Below, piece after piece: positions 20,514 through 30,130 of a stretch of DNA of 64,000 bases. The stretch comes from CAVVZJ01 sp963752755. GTDB lineage: Bacteria > Planctomycetota > Planctomycetia > Isosphaerales > Isosphaeraceae. The notes beneath the pieces were generated by a model that did no database searches, was not told the DNA's origin, and worked only from the letters and a program-made list of their open reading frames with translations. Position 1 is the stretch's first letter. Every line of letters starts with the position of its first letter. Location: NCBI GenBank assembly GCA_963752755.1, contig CAVVZJ010000001.1:806001-870000 (forward strand). The letters are read 5' to 3'. The translations under genes were made by a program, and so were the position numbers.

Positions 20514-21928
20514 TCAGTCGGCGCGGCCCGTGATCTCCCGGAGGAGGCACTCGCCGACCTTCTCCAGCCGCTCGGCATGCCCGGGGCGACGCGGCTCCAC
20601 GGGGCGGGGTCGGCCTCGTAGCCGCCTTCCTTGTAGGCGCGGCGGATCGGCAGGTAGCCGAGGTAGCCGTTCGCATAGCCGACGACGAACGACGCCCCCG
20701 CCCCCTTGAGCACCAGACCCGTCTCGACAAACGGCTCGCCCGGCAAGCCGACCCAGCAGATCGGTCCGACCCGCATCGTCTGCACCTCGGCGCGGAGCGG
20801 TTCCTCGGCCAGCTTCCTCGCCAGCCGGACCCGTCGCCGGTTCATCGAAGTTGGCTTCGCCTCGGCGAGACGCCTCGCCTCGGCTAGTGTGGGGCACGCC
20901 CGGCCCTCCAGCTCGCAGACCCGCGACCTCACATCGAGGCCGTCGATCGCCAGGGGCGGCTTTGATCGCAACGTCTCGACCTCCGCCAGAGCCGCGTTCC
21001 CGAGCGTCTGACCGATCGCCCGGACGTCGTCGAAGCGGGACGAGACCTGCCGCGGATTGACGTTACCCGCCGCCCCTTGCGTGAAGAGGCAGACGACCCC
21101 CGGCATCGCCGACTCGACGGCCGCCGTCGCCGCGCCGGGGTAATCCGCCGAGACCGGCGGCAGCAGCATCGCGATGACCGGATGCGCCGTGAAGTTCAGC
21201 AGCACCGCCTGCGGCCGGCCGTCGAGGGTCTCCAGGTAAAGGACCGACAGCTCCTCGTCGAGCGTCCAGGGCACCGCCGTCTGCTCCGGCGTCGGCAAGG
21301 GGCCAGCCCGGTTGAGCGTGCCATCCTTCAAGGCGATCCGCCGGTAGCGCGCCACCTGCTCGACTCGACGCTTTCCAAAGCGAACCTGTGCGGGCGCCCG
21401 ACTTTCCCAGGCCTGGATAAGCGTCGCCGCCAGGTCGTCCCGGTGCTTCTCGATCCACTCCGGTACGCCTTTAACCTCACGAATCGGCGTCAACCCGATC
21501 GTCTCTGGGGCGGAGTGGGTGTGCGAGGCCGCCAGGAGGATCGAACCCGGCTCCAGGCCCGTCCTCGCCGCCACCTGCTCCCGGAGTTCCTTCGTGAAGT
21601 CGCGTCCGGGCCCCAGCAACGCGTTGTCATAGCCGATCGCATCGACGGCCAGCACCGCCAGCGCCCGCCGGCCGTCGTCGATCACGAGTGCCCGGGCGTG
21701 CAGATCGTCATGGACCCCTTGGAAAGGCGCGTTCGTGCCGTGGCCCGCGGACGTCAGGTAAGGCACCCACTCCGGCGGCGTCACGACCCGCTTCGCCACC
21801 CCCGCCCTCAACTCCCCTGCGCCGGTCTCGGGAATCCCGGCCAGCATTGCGACCATCAAGGCCGCGACGAACCAGAAGCCGGCTTGAGAACCCCGATCTT
21901 CCCGACGTTCCGCCATCATTCCCAACAT
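20514..21928 (-). CDS. Neutral/alkaline ceramidase-like hydrolase (one frameshift)
   Basis: About 471 residues of the neutral/non-lysosomal ceramidase family, which hydrolyses N-acyl bonds of ceramides; many planctomycete members have unknown substrates. There is a signal-like hydrophobic N-terminus (FWFVAALMVAMLAGIPETGA), then LRAGVAKRVVTPPEW. The zinc-site region is LLAASHTHSAPETIGL, and a second conserved His lies in NFTAHPVIAM. FTQGAAGNVNPRQ matches the family's conserved GxxGNVxP region. One G is missing near 20588; restoring it gives the C-terminus HAERLEKVGECLLREITGRA and a stop at 20514. It is followed upstream (higher coordinates) by the ABC-F gene on the same strand, 50 bases apart. 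Confidence 0.8.
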
Positions 21929-21978
21929 GTTCCGCTCCTCGCCCGAGCCGGCGAGCTGACCGCGATTTCCCGGTCCGG

Positions 21979-23781
21979 TCAGTCTCGCAATGACTCCAGC
22001 ATCTCCCAGCGCTCGAAGGACGCGGCGAGTTCCGCCTCCAGCTCGTCGAGCCGGGCCTTCACCTCGGCGATCTCAGACCCGTCCTGGCGATAGAACGCCG
22101 GGTCGGCCATCGCCTCGTGGATCGCCTGACGCGCCGCTTCCAGCTCCTCGATCCGTGCCGGCAATGCCTCCAGTTCCCGACGCTCCTTGTAGCTCAGCTT
22201 CCGGGCACGCGACTCCTCCGACTCCGAGGCCCTCGTCGTCGCCGGCCCCGGCCCGGTCGCGGGCTTCGTCGCGGGCGGGGCCTCGTCCTGGCGCTGTCGG
22301 AGGTAGTCGTCATAACCGCCGTCATACTCCTTGACCCGCCCGTCGGCCTCGATCGCCAGGGTGCTCGTCACGACGTCGTTAAGGAAGGCCCGGTCGTGGC
22401 TGACCAGCAGGACGGTGCCTTGATAGTCCACCAGCAGGCTTTCGAGCAGTTCCAGCGTCTCGATGTCGAGGTCGTTCGTCGGCTCGTCCAGGACCAGCAC
22501 GTTCGACGGTTTCGTGAACAGCTTCGCCAGCAAGAGCCGGCTCCGCTCGCCTCCCGAGAGCGTCCGGACCAGGCTCCGCGACCGCTCCGGAGGGAACAGG
22601 AAGTCCTGCAAGTATCCGAGCACATGCCTCGGCTGGCCGTTGATCGGGATCGTCTCGTACTCGCTGACGTTCTGCTGGACCGTCTTCTCCTCGTCGAGTG
22701 TGGTCTTTAGTTGGTCAAAATAGGCGACTTCCAGGTTCGTGCCGTGCCGGACCGTGCCTGCCTGCGGCGGCCTGAGGCCGAGCAAGAGTCTCAGGAGGGT
22801 GGTCTTGCCCGAGCCGTTCGGGCCGATAATGCCGACCTTGTCGCCCCGCATGAGACTCGTCGTCAGCTCGCGGATCACCGGCCTTTCGTCGTAGCCGAAG
22901 TTCACGTCCTTCGCCTCGATCACCAGCGCGCCGGAGCGCTCGGCCTCCTGAAGCTGCATGCGCGCCGTGCCCTGGCGTTCCCGCCGCTGCTGGCGTGCCT
23001 CCCGCATCGCCTTCAAGGCCCGAACCCGTCCCTCATTGCGGGTCCGTCGCGCCTCGATCCCCTTGCGAATCCACGTCTCCTCCTGGGCCAGCTTCTTGTC
23101 GAAGAGGGCATTCTGACGCTCCTCGGCCGCCAGCATCTCCTCCTTCCGTTTCAGGAAGGTCGGGTAGTCGCATGCCCAGTCGTAGAGCTTGCCCCGATCG
23201 AGTTCGACGATCCTCGTCGCCAGCTTCGCCAGCAAGGCCCGGTCGTGGGTCACGAAGACGAGCGTGCCGTCCCAGCGCAGGAGGAACTCCTCCAGCCAGC
23301 GAATCGACTCGATGTCCAGGTGGTTCGTCGGCTCGTCGAGCAGGAGGAGGTCGGGCTCGGCGACCAGCGTCTTCGCGAGCAAGGTCCGCCGCTTCATCCC
23401 CGACGAGAGCGCCTCGAAGGCCACCTCGCCGTCGAGGCCCATTCGCGAGAGGATCGCCTCGACGCGGTAGTCGTGGACCTTCGCCCCCGCCCCCGCTTCC
23501 GCCTCGTCCATCCCCTCGGCGACCTCCTCGGCGACCGTGCCCCTCCGACCCGCCGGTACCTCCTGCGCCAGCCTCGCAATCCGGAGCCCCTGCGACCGGA
23601 TGACCTCGCCCTCGTCCGGCTCGATCGGTCCGGTGAGCAGCCGCAGCAACGTGCTCTTGCCCTCGCCGTTGCGACCCAGCAGCCCGATCCGTTCCCCCCG
23701 CTCGATCGCCAGATCGACACCGTCCAGCAGTCGCGGGCCACCGAAGGCCAGTCCGACGTTTCGCAGGCTCAGCAAGGCCAT
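21979..23781 (-). CDS. ABC-F ATPase, Uup type
   Basis: 600-residue cytoplasmic ABC-F protein with two nucleotide-binding domains and no membrane segments; ABC-F proteins act on the ribosome. Start at 23781 (MALLSLRNVGLAFGGPRLLD); a Met at 23838 adds a non-conserved leader. Walker A: LLGRNGEGKSTLLR and IIGPNGSGKTTLLR. Walker B/D-loop: LLLDEPTNHLDIE and VLDEPTNDLDIE. Signatures: LSSGMKRR (divergent) and LSGGERSR. The C-terminal coiled coil (KLSYKERRELEALPARIEEL) is the Uup-type domain. The first signature, LSSGM, departs from LSGGE, which is common in this subfamily. Confidence 0.88.
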   Translation of the reverse strand: MALLSLRNVGLAFGGPRLLDGVDLAIERGERIGLLGRNGEGKSTLLRLLTGPIEPDEGEVIRSQGLRIARLAQEVPAGRRGTVAEEVAEGMDEAEAGAGAKVHDYRVEAILSRMGLDGEVAFEALSSGMKRRTLLAKTLVAEPDLLLLDEPTNHLDIESIRWLEEFLLRWDGTLVFVTHDRALLAKLATRIVELDRGKLYDWACDYPTFLKRKEEMLAAEERQNALFDKKLAQEETWIRKGIEARRTRNEGRVRALKAMREARQQRRERQGTARMQLQEAERSGALVIEAKDVNFGYDERPVIRELTTSLMRGDKVGIIGPNGSGKTTLLRLLLGLRPPQAGTVRHGTNLEVAYFDQLKTTLDEEKTVQQNVSEYETIPINGQPRHVLGYLQDFLFPPERSRSLVRTLSGGERSRLLLAKLFTKPSNVLVLDEPTNDLDIETLELLESLLVDYQGTVLLVSHDRAFLNDVVTSTLAIEADGRVKEYDGGYDDYLRQRQDEAPPATKPATGPGPATTRASESEESRARKLSYKERRELEALPARIEELEAARQAIHEAMADPAFYRQDGSEIAEVKARLDELEAELAASFERWEMLESLRD

Positions 23782-24005
23782 GAGGTCATCCGGTCCGTTG
23801 GCAAGGGCTCGATTGGTGGCGCAGGGGGACAGGTCCACTGAGTCGCGGATCCGATTCCAGCCGGATCAGCAACTCCGGATCGATCACCCGCTTCCGGCGA
23901 GACCGCCATTATACCGGAGCGACCCGCGGACCGCCCCTGCTGTTGCGCCGCGACAGGGCTTGCCTGAAGGCCGGCAAGTCCTTATCATTGATCCTTCCCA
24001 AAACG

Positions 24006-24077
24006 GGCGGCGTAGCCAAGTGGTAAGGCCCGCGATTGCAAATCGCGTATTCCCCGGTTCGAATCCGGGCGCCGCCT
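24006..24077 (+). tRNA. tRNA-Cys (anticodon GCA)
   Basis: 72-nt cloverleaf. 7-bp acceptor GGCGGCG/CGCCGCC, D-stem GCC/GGC, anticodon stem CGCGA/TCGCG with loop TTGCAAA (anticodon GCA), T-stem CCCGG/CCGGG with loop TTCGAAT, discriminator T. CCA is not encoded. Confidence 0.95.
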
Positions 24078-24168
24078 CTCTTGCCCCATCCCGATCGCGT
24101 CCCACCGAAAAGAAGGCGAGTACGGTGCGAAAACCGCCCTCGCCGTTCGATCGTGTCCGGATTCGAAC

Positions 24169-24759
24169 TCAGTGGCCACCGTCAGGGTGGGCGCCGTGGA
24201 AGGCGGCACCGCGGAGCCAGAAGTTCTGCTCGTGCTCGCGGCCGGCATACCAGTGGTTCGCCGGACCATCCCCCTCGTCGTGGTGGCCGGTGATGCCCGA
24301 GGCCAGGCCGCGATAGCCAGGGTAGCCCTGCGGCTGGACACCGGGTGGATACTCGGGGATATCCCAGCCCGGCACCGGTGGCAGGCCGACGGGCGTCGAG
24401 CGGTAGAACGACAGGCCCGGCGTCGCCGGATACGGCTTGGAAAAGTTCGCCGGCGCGATGGCGTTGTAGTGCAAGGGCGTCAGGCCGCAGCAACCGCCAT
24501 AGTCGTAGGGGCCACAGCCGTTCGGGCCGCAACTGTAGTACCCCTGACCGTGGGGTCCCCAGTTCTTCATCTTGCTCATATCATGATCATAGACAAAGTC
24601 CAGTGTCCCCCAGATGTGCGAAGGCGAGGGATAAATGAACCCGTAAGGGATCACCCCATACGGATGATGCTCGTTGGCCGCCATCGCTGGCCACCCGGCG
24701 GCGCAGGCGAACAGCAGGCCCACCGCGAGGGCGAGCCCCTGGAAAAATCGTCCCGACAT
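24169..24759 (-). CDS. Small secreted Gly/Tyr/Cys-rich protein
   Basis: 196 residues; start MSGRFFQGLALAVGLLFACA (signal peptide, cleavage near GWPAMA-AN). An alternative Met five codons upstream (24774) is possible. The mature protein is rich in Gly, Tyr, Pro and His, with a Cys cluster YYSCGPNGCGPYDYGGCCG around residues 75-95 and many PxY/PGY motifs. No catalytic motif is seen. It is probably exported and may be structural or metal-binding; this is inference from composition. It is convergent with the tRNA gene region. Confidence 0.65.
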   Translation of the reverse strand: MSGRFFQGLALAVGLLFACAAGWPAMAANEHHPYGVIPYGFIYPSPSHIWGTLDFVYDHDMSKMKNWGPHGQGYYSCGPNGCGPYDYGGCCGLTPLHYNAIAPANFSKPYPATPGLSFYRSTPVGLPPVPGWDIPEYPPGVQPQGYPGYRGLASGITGHHDEGDGPANHWYAGREHEQNFWLRGAAFHGAHPDGGH

Positions 24760-25148
24760 CGGAGGGGACTCCATTCTGTCATGTGGTCGGAGCGTACCTC
24801 CCGGACCACCATCCTCCCCGTGGACGCGCAGATGCTTGCGGACGGCGGACAGGTCGATACCCTTTCCCGGGTCGTTCCGGCAGTCGAAACATAAAATCGC
24901 CCCGGCCGTTGTCAAACCGATCACTGACGTGCCGCGGCCGCCGACGCGTCGCCGACGGCCCGACCGGAGCGACCGCCCGAGGTCCCATCGGCTGCTTTTC
25001 GCTGTCAAATCTTTGTTGACCCGCCCTCCCCTCCGGCGCCACAATGAGGCGCAGGTCCGCCGGCCCGGTCCGCAAGACCCGTGCCCGGGCGGCGGGATTG
25101 TGGCGACGTCTCGACAGTTCTCAACCCTCAAGTGAGGAGGCGGGCACG

Positions 25149-26354
25149 ATGGGCGAGCCTTGCGGTGGTGGCGGCAACCGGAGACACTTCCTCAAGATGA
25201 CCGCGGCAACGGGCGCGGCCCTGGCCTCCAGCCCGGCAGTCGGAGCCTGGGCACCGCCCGACGAGTTGCCCAAGATCGTCCTCGGCAAGACCGGCAAGAC
25301 CGTCACCCGGCTGGGCATGGGCACGAGCTGGACCGTCCAGCCCAGCTTCGTCCAGGCCGCGCTCTTCTCGGGCGTTGGCTACATCGATACGGCCGAAGGT
25401 TACGAGAACGGCAACTCCGAGCGCACCCTCGGCGAGGTCCTCGCCCGCACCGGCAAGCGCAAGGACGTCTACCTCGTCACCAAGAACAGCGGCTACCGAC
25501 GCGAAGGCGATCCCAAGATCTTCGAGGAACGCCTCAACCGCAGCCTCGAACGCCTCCAGACCGACTACACCGACGCCTACTTCCTCCACGGCCTGACCGG
25601 CGAGCAGATCCCCATGCTCTTCGACGACGGCGTGAAGAAGGCGTTCGAAACCCTCAAGAAGGCCGGTAAGATTCGCTTCGCCGGCCTGAGCTGCCACGAC
25701 GCCCGGCTCGTCGATGTCGTCGAGGCCGCCGCCAAGTGCGGTTGGATCGACCAGATCATGATCCAGTACAATTACCGGACCATGACCGCCGACACCCTCC
25801 GTCGCGCCGTCGATGCCGCCAGCAAGGCCAACCTCGGCCTCGTCGCCATGAAGACCCAGGGCGGCTCCGAGCCCGTCGCCCCCGACGTCGCCCAGAAGAA
25901 CGACCGGCTCTCACCCTTCGTCTCCAAGGGGTTCAAGACGGCCCAGGCCGCCATCAAGGCCGTGCTCGCCGACGAGCGGTTCCAGGTCGTCGTCAGCGAG
26001 ATGACCAACCGCACCCAGCTCCGCGAGAACATGGGCGCGGTCCAGTCCGCCCTGACCCCCAAGGAGGCCCGCCTCCTTGAGGAGCACCGCCAGAAGACCG
26101 CCCACCTCTACTGCCACGGCTGCGGCCACCTCTGCGAGACCGCCGCCAGAGGCGTCCCCGTCGCCACCGTCCTCCGCTATCTCCGCTACTACTCGGTTTA
26201 CGGCAAGCGCCAGCAAGCCCGCGAGCTTTACCAGGCGCTTCCGCCCGCCGCCCGCAACCTCGCCGCCGCCGACCTCGCCGCCGCCGAGAAGGCTTGCCCC
26301 TTCGGCCTGCCCGTCGTCCAGCTCATCGGCATGGCTGACCGCAAGCTGAGCTAA
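25149..26354 (+). CDS. Tat-exported aldo/keto reductase with C-terminal cysteines
   Basis: 401 residues; start at 25149 with GAGGAGG eight bases upstream. The Tat signal is NRRHFLKMTAATGAALASSP. The AKR barrel follows from about residue 40 (ELPKIVLGKTGKTVTRLGMG). The catalytic tetrad can be read as Asp and Tyr in DTAEGYENG, Lys in VTKNSG and His in YFLHGL. The C-terminal region has CHGCGHLC plus a later ACPFG, resembling the Fe-S-binding tail of some AKR proteins. Export of a folded, cofactor-containing protein fits the Tat signal. Substrate unknown. Confidence 0.85.
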   Translation: MGEPCGGGGNRRHFLKMTAATGAALASSPAVGAWAPPDELPKIVLGKTGKTVTRLGMGTSWTVQPSFVQAALFSGVGYIDTAEGYENGNSERTLGEVLARTGKRKDVYLVTKNSGYRREGDPKIFEERLNRSLERLQTDYTDAYFLHGLTGEQIPMLFDDGVKKAFETLKKAGKIRFAGLSCHDARLVDVVEAAAKCGWIDQIMIQYNYRTMTADTLRRAVDAASKANLGLVAMKTQGGSEPVAPDVAQKNDRLSPFVSKGFKTAQAAIKAVLADERFQVVVSEMTNRTQLRENMGAVQSALTPKEARLLEEHRQKTAHLYCHGCGHLCETAARGVPVATVLRYLRYYSVYGKRQQARELYQALPPAARNLAAADLAAAEKACPFGLPVVQLIGMADRKLS

Positions 26355-26373
26355 GCCCGTCGCCTCGGAGCGC

Positions 26374-26463
26374 GGATTCACCGTCAGAAGCGAAGCCCAA
26401 GGGCACAACGGACACGCCAGGGAAGCTGCGTCTTGGCGTCCGATGTGCCCTTGTGGTGAATCC
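26374..26463. terminator. Bidirectional palindromic terminator
   Basis: Outer arms GGATTCACC/GGTGAATCC (26374-26382 and 26455-26463) enclose imperfect inner arms built on AAGGGCACA.CGGAC. It lies between the converging aldo/keto reductase and yacG genes. Confidence 0.65.
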
Positions 26464-26493
26464 TGACCCCGCGATCACCCCGAGGGCGATCCC

Positions 26494-26679
26494 TCACTCG
26501 TCGGCCTCATCGGCCGGTGCGTCCGGGGCCGGGGGACCCGGGATGACGTAATCGCCGTCGATCCACCGCCCCAGGTCGATCAGGCGACACCGCTCCGAGC
26601 AGAACGGGAAGCTCGGCAGGTCGTCAATCCTGGCGACCGCAAACTCCGTCCCACAAATCGGACACTTCCCCCGGATCAT
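26494..26679 (-). CDS. yacG: DNA gyrase inhibitor YacG (zinc-binding)
   Basis: 61 residues; the normal YacG size. Four zinc ligands in CPICG and FCSERC, followed by the diagnostic RLIDLGRWIDGDYVIPG. YacG binds GyrB and inhibits gyrase in E. coli; that role is assumed here. It overlaps the upstream FmdB-type gene by four bases (ATGA), indicating translational coupling. Acidic C-terminus. Confidence 0.9.
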   Translation of the reverse strand: MIRGKCPICGTEFAVARIDDLPSFPFCSERCRLIDLGRWIDGDYVIPGPPAPDAPADEADE

Positions 26680-27008
26680 GTCCCCGACCCGCTGGCCGCC
26701 GGCTTGGCCGGCTCGGACTTCGTCGGACTGGACGAGGAGGTCGACGACGTACCGCCGTCACCCGACGATTTCGACTCCCCGCCGCCGCTCGACTTGTCCG
26801 CCTGCGCCGCCTTCTTGTACGACTCGCTCCGGTAATCCGTCTGGTAGAAGCCCGACCCCTTGAACAAAATCGCCGCCCCCGGCCCGAGCTTCCGCCGCAG
26901 CTTCTCCTCGCGGCACTCGGGGCAGACGCGCTGGGGGTCGGCCTTGATCGACTCGAACGCCTCGAACTCGTGTCCACAGGCGTCGCAAATGTAGTCATAT
27001 GTCGGCAT
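26676..27008 (-). CDS. FmdB-type zinc-ribbon protein
   Basis: 110 residues. The N-terminal zinc ribbon is MPTYDYICDACGHEFEAF followed by CPEC, typical of the FmdB regulatory protein family. The remainder after residue 70 is a low-complexity Ser/Gly/Lys tail. Its stop overlaps the yacG start by four bases. The molecular role of this family is not firmly known. Confidence 0.85.
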   Translation of the reverse strand: MPTYDYICDACGHEFEAFESIKADPQRVCPECREEKLRRKLGPGAAILFKGSGFYQTDYRSESYKKAAQADKSSGGGESKSSGDGGTSSTSSSSPTKSEPAKPAASGSGT

Positions 27009-27172
27009 GGAATCTGTTGCTCCGCGACAGGGCGACCCGCGCCCGGCTTCCCTTCAAGCCGCGGCCGGGCCGGCCGCCCCGGGACTGGAATCTCCGCACG
27101 AGAACCACCTCAAAGTCGCAATCGTTTCCTCTTCGGTGAATCGTCAACGGACGTTTCCCGGCCGCCTCAACC

Positions 27173-27745
27173 TCAACCTTCGCCCGCGCCGGCGGAGACG
27201 ACCACCCGCGAGGGCCGCAACACGCGATCGCGAAGCCGGTAGCCGCGGCCGAATTCGTCGACCACGGTGCCCTGGGCGTGCTGGGGGTCGGGCCGCTGGG
27301 CGATCGCCTCGTGCAAGGACGGGTCGAACGGCAGGCCGCGGGCCTCGATCGGCTCGACACCGTGCTTGGCCAGGGTTTCGAGCAGTTGCCGGTGCACCAT
27401 CTCCAGGCCCTCGACGATCGGGCTGGCGCCGGCGGCGCGGGCGGCCTCCAGGGCACGCTCGAAGTTGTCGATCACATGGAGCAGGTCGGCGGCGAGCGGA
27501 CCGACGGCGTAGGCCCGATCGGCCTCGGCCTGGGCGCGGGCCCGCTTCTGGTAGTTGGCGAACTCGGCCCGCGAGCGCTGGAGCTGGTCGAGATAATCGT
27601 CGCGCTGGCGCGTGACCTCGGCCAGCGGGTCGGAGCCGGTCGTGCCATCGGCGCCGGCGGCCGGGCCCGGCGGACGCGATGAGCCCGCGGCGGGGTCCGC
27701 GGGGGCCTGGGGATCGGCGGGTGGGTTCTTGTCCTTGTCGCTCAT
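27173..27745 (-). CDS. grpE: GrpE, nucleotide-exchange factor for DnaK
   Basis: 190 residues. The Pro/Ala/Asp-rich disordered N-terminus is followed by the dimer-forming long helix (LAEVTRQRDDYLDQLQRSRA, EFANYQKRARAQAEADR) and the compact beta domain (HGVEPIEARGLPFDPSLHEA, then QGTVVDEFGRGYRLRDRVLR). It promotes ADP release from DnaK. It sits in a minus-strand run with dnaJ; no dnaK in this window. Confidence 0.93.
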   Translation of the reverse strand: MSDKDKNPPADPQAPADPAAGSSRPPGPAAGADGTTGSDPLAEVTRQRDDYLDQLQRSRAEFANYQKRARAQAEADRAYAVGPLAADLLHVIDNFERALEAARAAGASPIVEGLEMVHRQLLETLAKHGVEPIEARGLPFDPSLHEAIAQRPDPQHAQGTVVDEFGRGYRLRDRVLRPSRVVVSAGAGEG

Positions 27746-27864
27746 GGGTCTTCCGTCCTGAACGTCTCCGGGGGCCGGGCTTCGTCCGCTCGGGTGGGGC
27801 CAATGGCCGATTCGCGATGACCGTGGCCGGACCAGCGACCGTCGGTTGTGCCGGTTCTCGGCTC

Positions 27865-28086
27865 TCAGGCGTCGTGCTCGGCCAGGAGTTTGTTGAGAAT
27901 CGCTCGTGCTTGATCCAGGTTGCGGCCCTTGCCCCAGTCGAGCGCTTCCGGACTGAGCGCGCCCACCAGTCGGGGATCAATGTCGGCCAATCGACGAATC
28001 ATTTGTTCCCTATCAGCCGGAAATGGATGCATCCCGTGGATAAGCCTGTCGGTCAGGGGATTGTCTCGGATCTGTTTGATCGGCAT
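27865..28086 (-). CDS. Small conserved-looking protein between dnaJ and grpE
   Basis: 73 residues from MPIKQIRDNPLTDRLIHGMH (a Met at 28134 would add an unlikely leader). Helical, no signal or membrane segment; ends RNLDQARAILNKLLAEHDA. No family recognised. Its position between dnaJ and grpE on the same strand, with 59 and 119 bases of spacing, suggests co-expression with the chaperone genes. Confidence 0.6.
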   Translation of the reverse strand: MPIKQIRDNPLTDRLIHGMHPFPADREQMIRRLADIDPRLVGALSPEALDWGKGRNLDQARAILNKLLAEHDA

Positions 28087-28145
28087 GGGTTCATTCTTTT
28101 CAGACTCCGGACAACCTCCCGAGCGCTGGACCACGCCCGCCGACG

Positions 28146-29294
28146 CTAGGAGGCGCCGGTCTCGGGCGACTCCGCCTCCTCGGTGAAATAGTCGCGTAGC
28201 TTTTCGAAGAAGCCCTTGCGGCGGGGGCTGACCTCCTCGTGGTCCAGCTCGGCGAGCTGGCGGAGCAGCTCTTCCTGGCGAGGCGAGAGCTTGCGAGGGG
28301 TCTCGATGGCCGCCTCGACGAGCAGGTCGCCACGTCCCCGGCCGTTGAGGTCGGGCATGCCGCGTCCCTTCATCTTGAGGATCTCGCCGCTTTGAAGCCC
28401 TCGAGGGATCATCAGCCGCTCGGTGCCGTCAAGTGTGGGGACCTCGATATCGGCCCCGAGCGCCGCCTGGGGGAAGCTGATCGGGACCTGGCAGATCAGG
28501 TCGTTGCCCCGACGCTCGAAGAACCGGTGCGGGCGGACCTGGATCTGGATCCGCAGGTTGCCCCGTGGGGCGCCGGGGTCGCCGGGCTCCCCCTGGTTGC
28601 GGAGCTGGAGCCACATGCCGGTATCGACACCCGAGGGGATGTCCACCTTGAGGTGGGCGTTCGACAGCGTCTTGCCGCTGCCCTTGCACTTCGGGCAGGG
28701 GTCCACGATCCGCTTGCCGTCGCCGCCGCAGGCCGGGCAGGTCGTGGCCACCTGGAAGAACCCCCGCGATTGCACGACCTGGCCCTGGCCCCGGCAGTAG
28801 TCGCAGGTCACCGGCGAGGTCCCCTTGCGGGCGCCGGAACCCTGGCATTCATCGCAAATCTCCTGGCGGGTCAGTTCGATCGGCTTGGTGGCGCCGCGGG
28901 CGGCTTCGAGCAGGTCGATCTCCAGCCGCATCAGGAGGTCTTGCCCGGGTCGCGGGCCGCGACGGCGCTGGGTGAACATCCCGCCGAAGAGGCCGTCGCC
29001 GAAGATCTCGCTGAAGGCCGACATGATGTCCTCGGCCGACCGGAAGTTGTGCACCCCCGCGCCGTCCATGCCGGCGTGCCCGTAGCGGTCGTACCGCTGA
29101 CGCTTCGCCGGGTCGGAGAGAACCTCATACGCCTCAGCCGCTTCCTTGAACCGCCGCTCGGCCTCGTCGTCGCCCGGGTTCTTGTCCGGGTGATACCTCA
29201 AGGCCATCTGGCGATACGCCTTCTTCAACTCGTCGGCCGTGGCCTCGCGGTTCAAGCCCAGGACTTCGTAATAATCGCGCTTCGTCGTCGCCAT
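28146..29294 (-). CDS. dnaJ: Chaperone DnaJ
   Basis: 382 residues from the start at 29294 (MATTKRDYYEVLGLNREATA). J domain with the HPD motif in ALRYHPDKNPGD; Gly/Phe-rich linker (FGDGLFGGMFTQRRRG); four CxxCxGxG-type zinc repeats (CDECQGSG, CDYCRGQG, CPACGGDG, CPKCKGSG); C-terminal substrate domain (LRIQIQVRPHRFFERRGNDL). It co-operates with DnaK and GrpE in folding. Length is standard. It leads a minus-strand run that includes grpE. Confidence 0.95.
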   Translation of the reverse strand: MATTKRDYYEVLGLNREATADELKKAYRQMALRYHPDKNPGDDEAERRFKEAAEAYEVLSDPAKRQRYDRYGHAGMDGAGVHNFRSAEDIMSAFSEIFGDGLFGGMFTQRRRGPRPGQDLLMRLEIDLLEAARGATKPIELTRQEICDECQGSGARKGTSPVTCDYCRGQGQVVQSRGFFQVATTCPACGGDGKRIVDPCPKCKGSGKTLSNAHLKVDIPSGVDTGMWLQLRNQGEPGDPGAPRGNLRIQIQVRPHRFFERRGNDLICQVPISFPQAALGADIEVPTLDGTERLMIPRGLQSGEILKMKGRGMPDLNGRGRGDLLVEAAIETPRKLSPRQEELLRQLAELDHEEVSPRRKGFFEKLRDYFTEEAESPETGAS

Positions 29295-29570
29295 CGGCAC
29301 GGTGTCTCGCTTCGGGTCCTCTCGGCGCCGGTCCTGGCACTCACCGCAGACATCGTAGCATAACCTGGCCCGGGTGCGAATCCGACCCGCCCGGTCCGGC
29401 GCGTGCCGGCATGGTGGACCCGGATCGATTGCCGGCCGGTTCCCGCTTCTCCTACGACACAACTCGCCCGCCGGTTCACCTCACCCGCGCGTCCCCGTGA
29501 ACCGGCCGGAACGGCTTTCCCCGTGGCGGCTCCGATCCGCCCTGCGATCCCCATTCCCGGCCCTCCGCAC

Positions 29571-29969
29571 TCACTCCGTGCTGATCCGGATCAGGCCGGA
29601 GGGGATGCCCGGCGTGAAATAAGCGCGGAGCGGATACGAGCGAAAGACGCCCCGCCAGGTGTAGGTCGCCAACCGTTCGTTACCCTCGCTGACGGTGGGA
29701 CCATCGGCCTTCCGGCCGATCAGGGTCTCGACCTGCTCCTGACTCAGCAGATCGCCTTCCTCATTCTCCAGCGCCTTGTTGAGCTTCGTGACCGCCTCAC
29801 CGGCCTGATTGCGGGCCATGACTTCCAGGCCGCCGACGACCAGGACGCTCAACAGCAACACCAGACCGAACAGGTTCCGCCCCCCGGAGACCTTCTTGAC
29901 CGGGGCTTTCTTCGCGGGCGGCGTCTCGTCGCGCGGTTGATCCGGGATTTCGTGGTCGGCCGGGACCAT
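29571..29969 (-). CDS. Single-pass membrane protein of unknown function
   Basis: 132 residues. The N-terminus is Pro/Lys-rich and cytoplasmic (RDETPPAKKAPVKK), with one TM helix (NLFGLVLLLSVLVVGGLEVM), then a short domain (ALENEEGDLLSQEQVETLIG ... TYTWRGVFRSYPLRAYF) probably outside the membrane. No family recognised. Upstream of dnaJ on the same strand, 276 bases apart. Confidence 0.6.
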   Translation of the reverse strand: MVPADHEIPDQPRDETPPAKKAPVKKVSGGRNLFGLVLLLSVLVVGGLEVMARNQAGEAVTKLNKALENEEGDLLSQEQVETLIGRKADGPTVSEGNERLATYTWRGVFRSYPLRAYFTPGIPSGLIRISTE

Positions 29970-30130
29970 GACTCACCTCCGTTCGCACCGCGTTCCAGAG
30001 ATCAGGCTCACGGACCTTCCCGCTCGCCTCCCCGACGATCGGTCCACCCGCGGAGTCTCGGCCCGAGCCCGGGGACGAGACGAACTCGTCAGCAACGCCC
30101 ACCCACCACCTTGGCGGCTACGGTGTCCGC

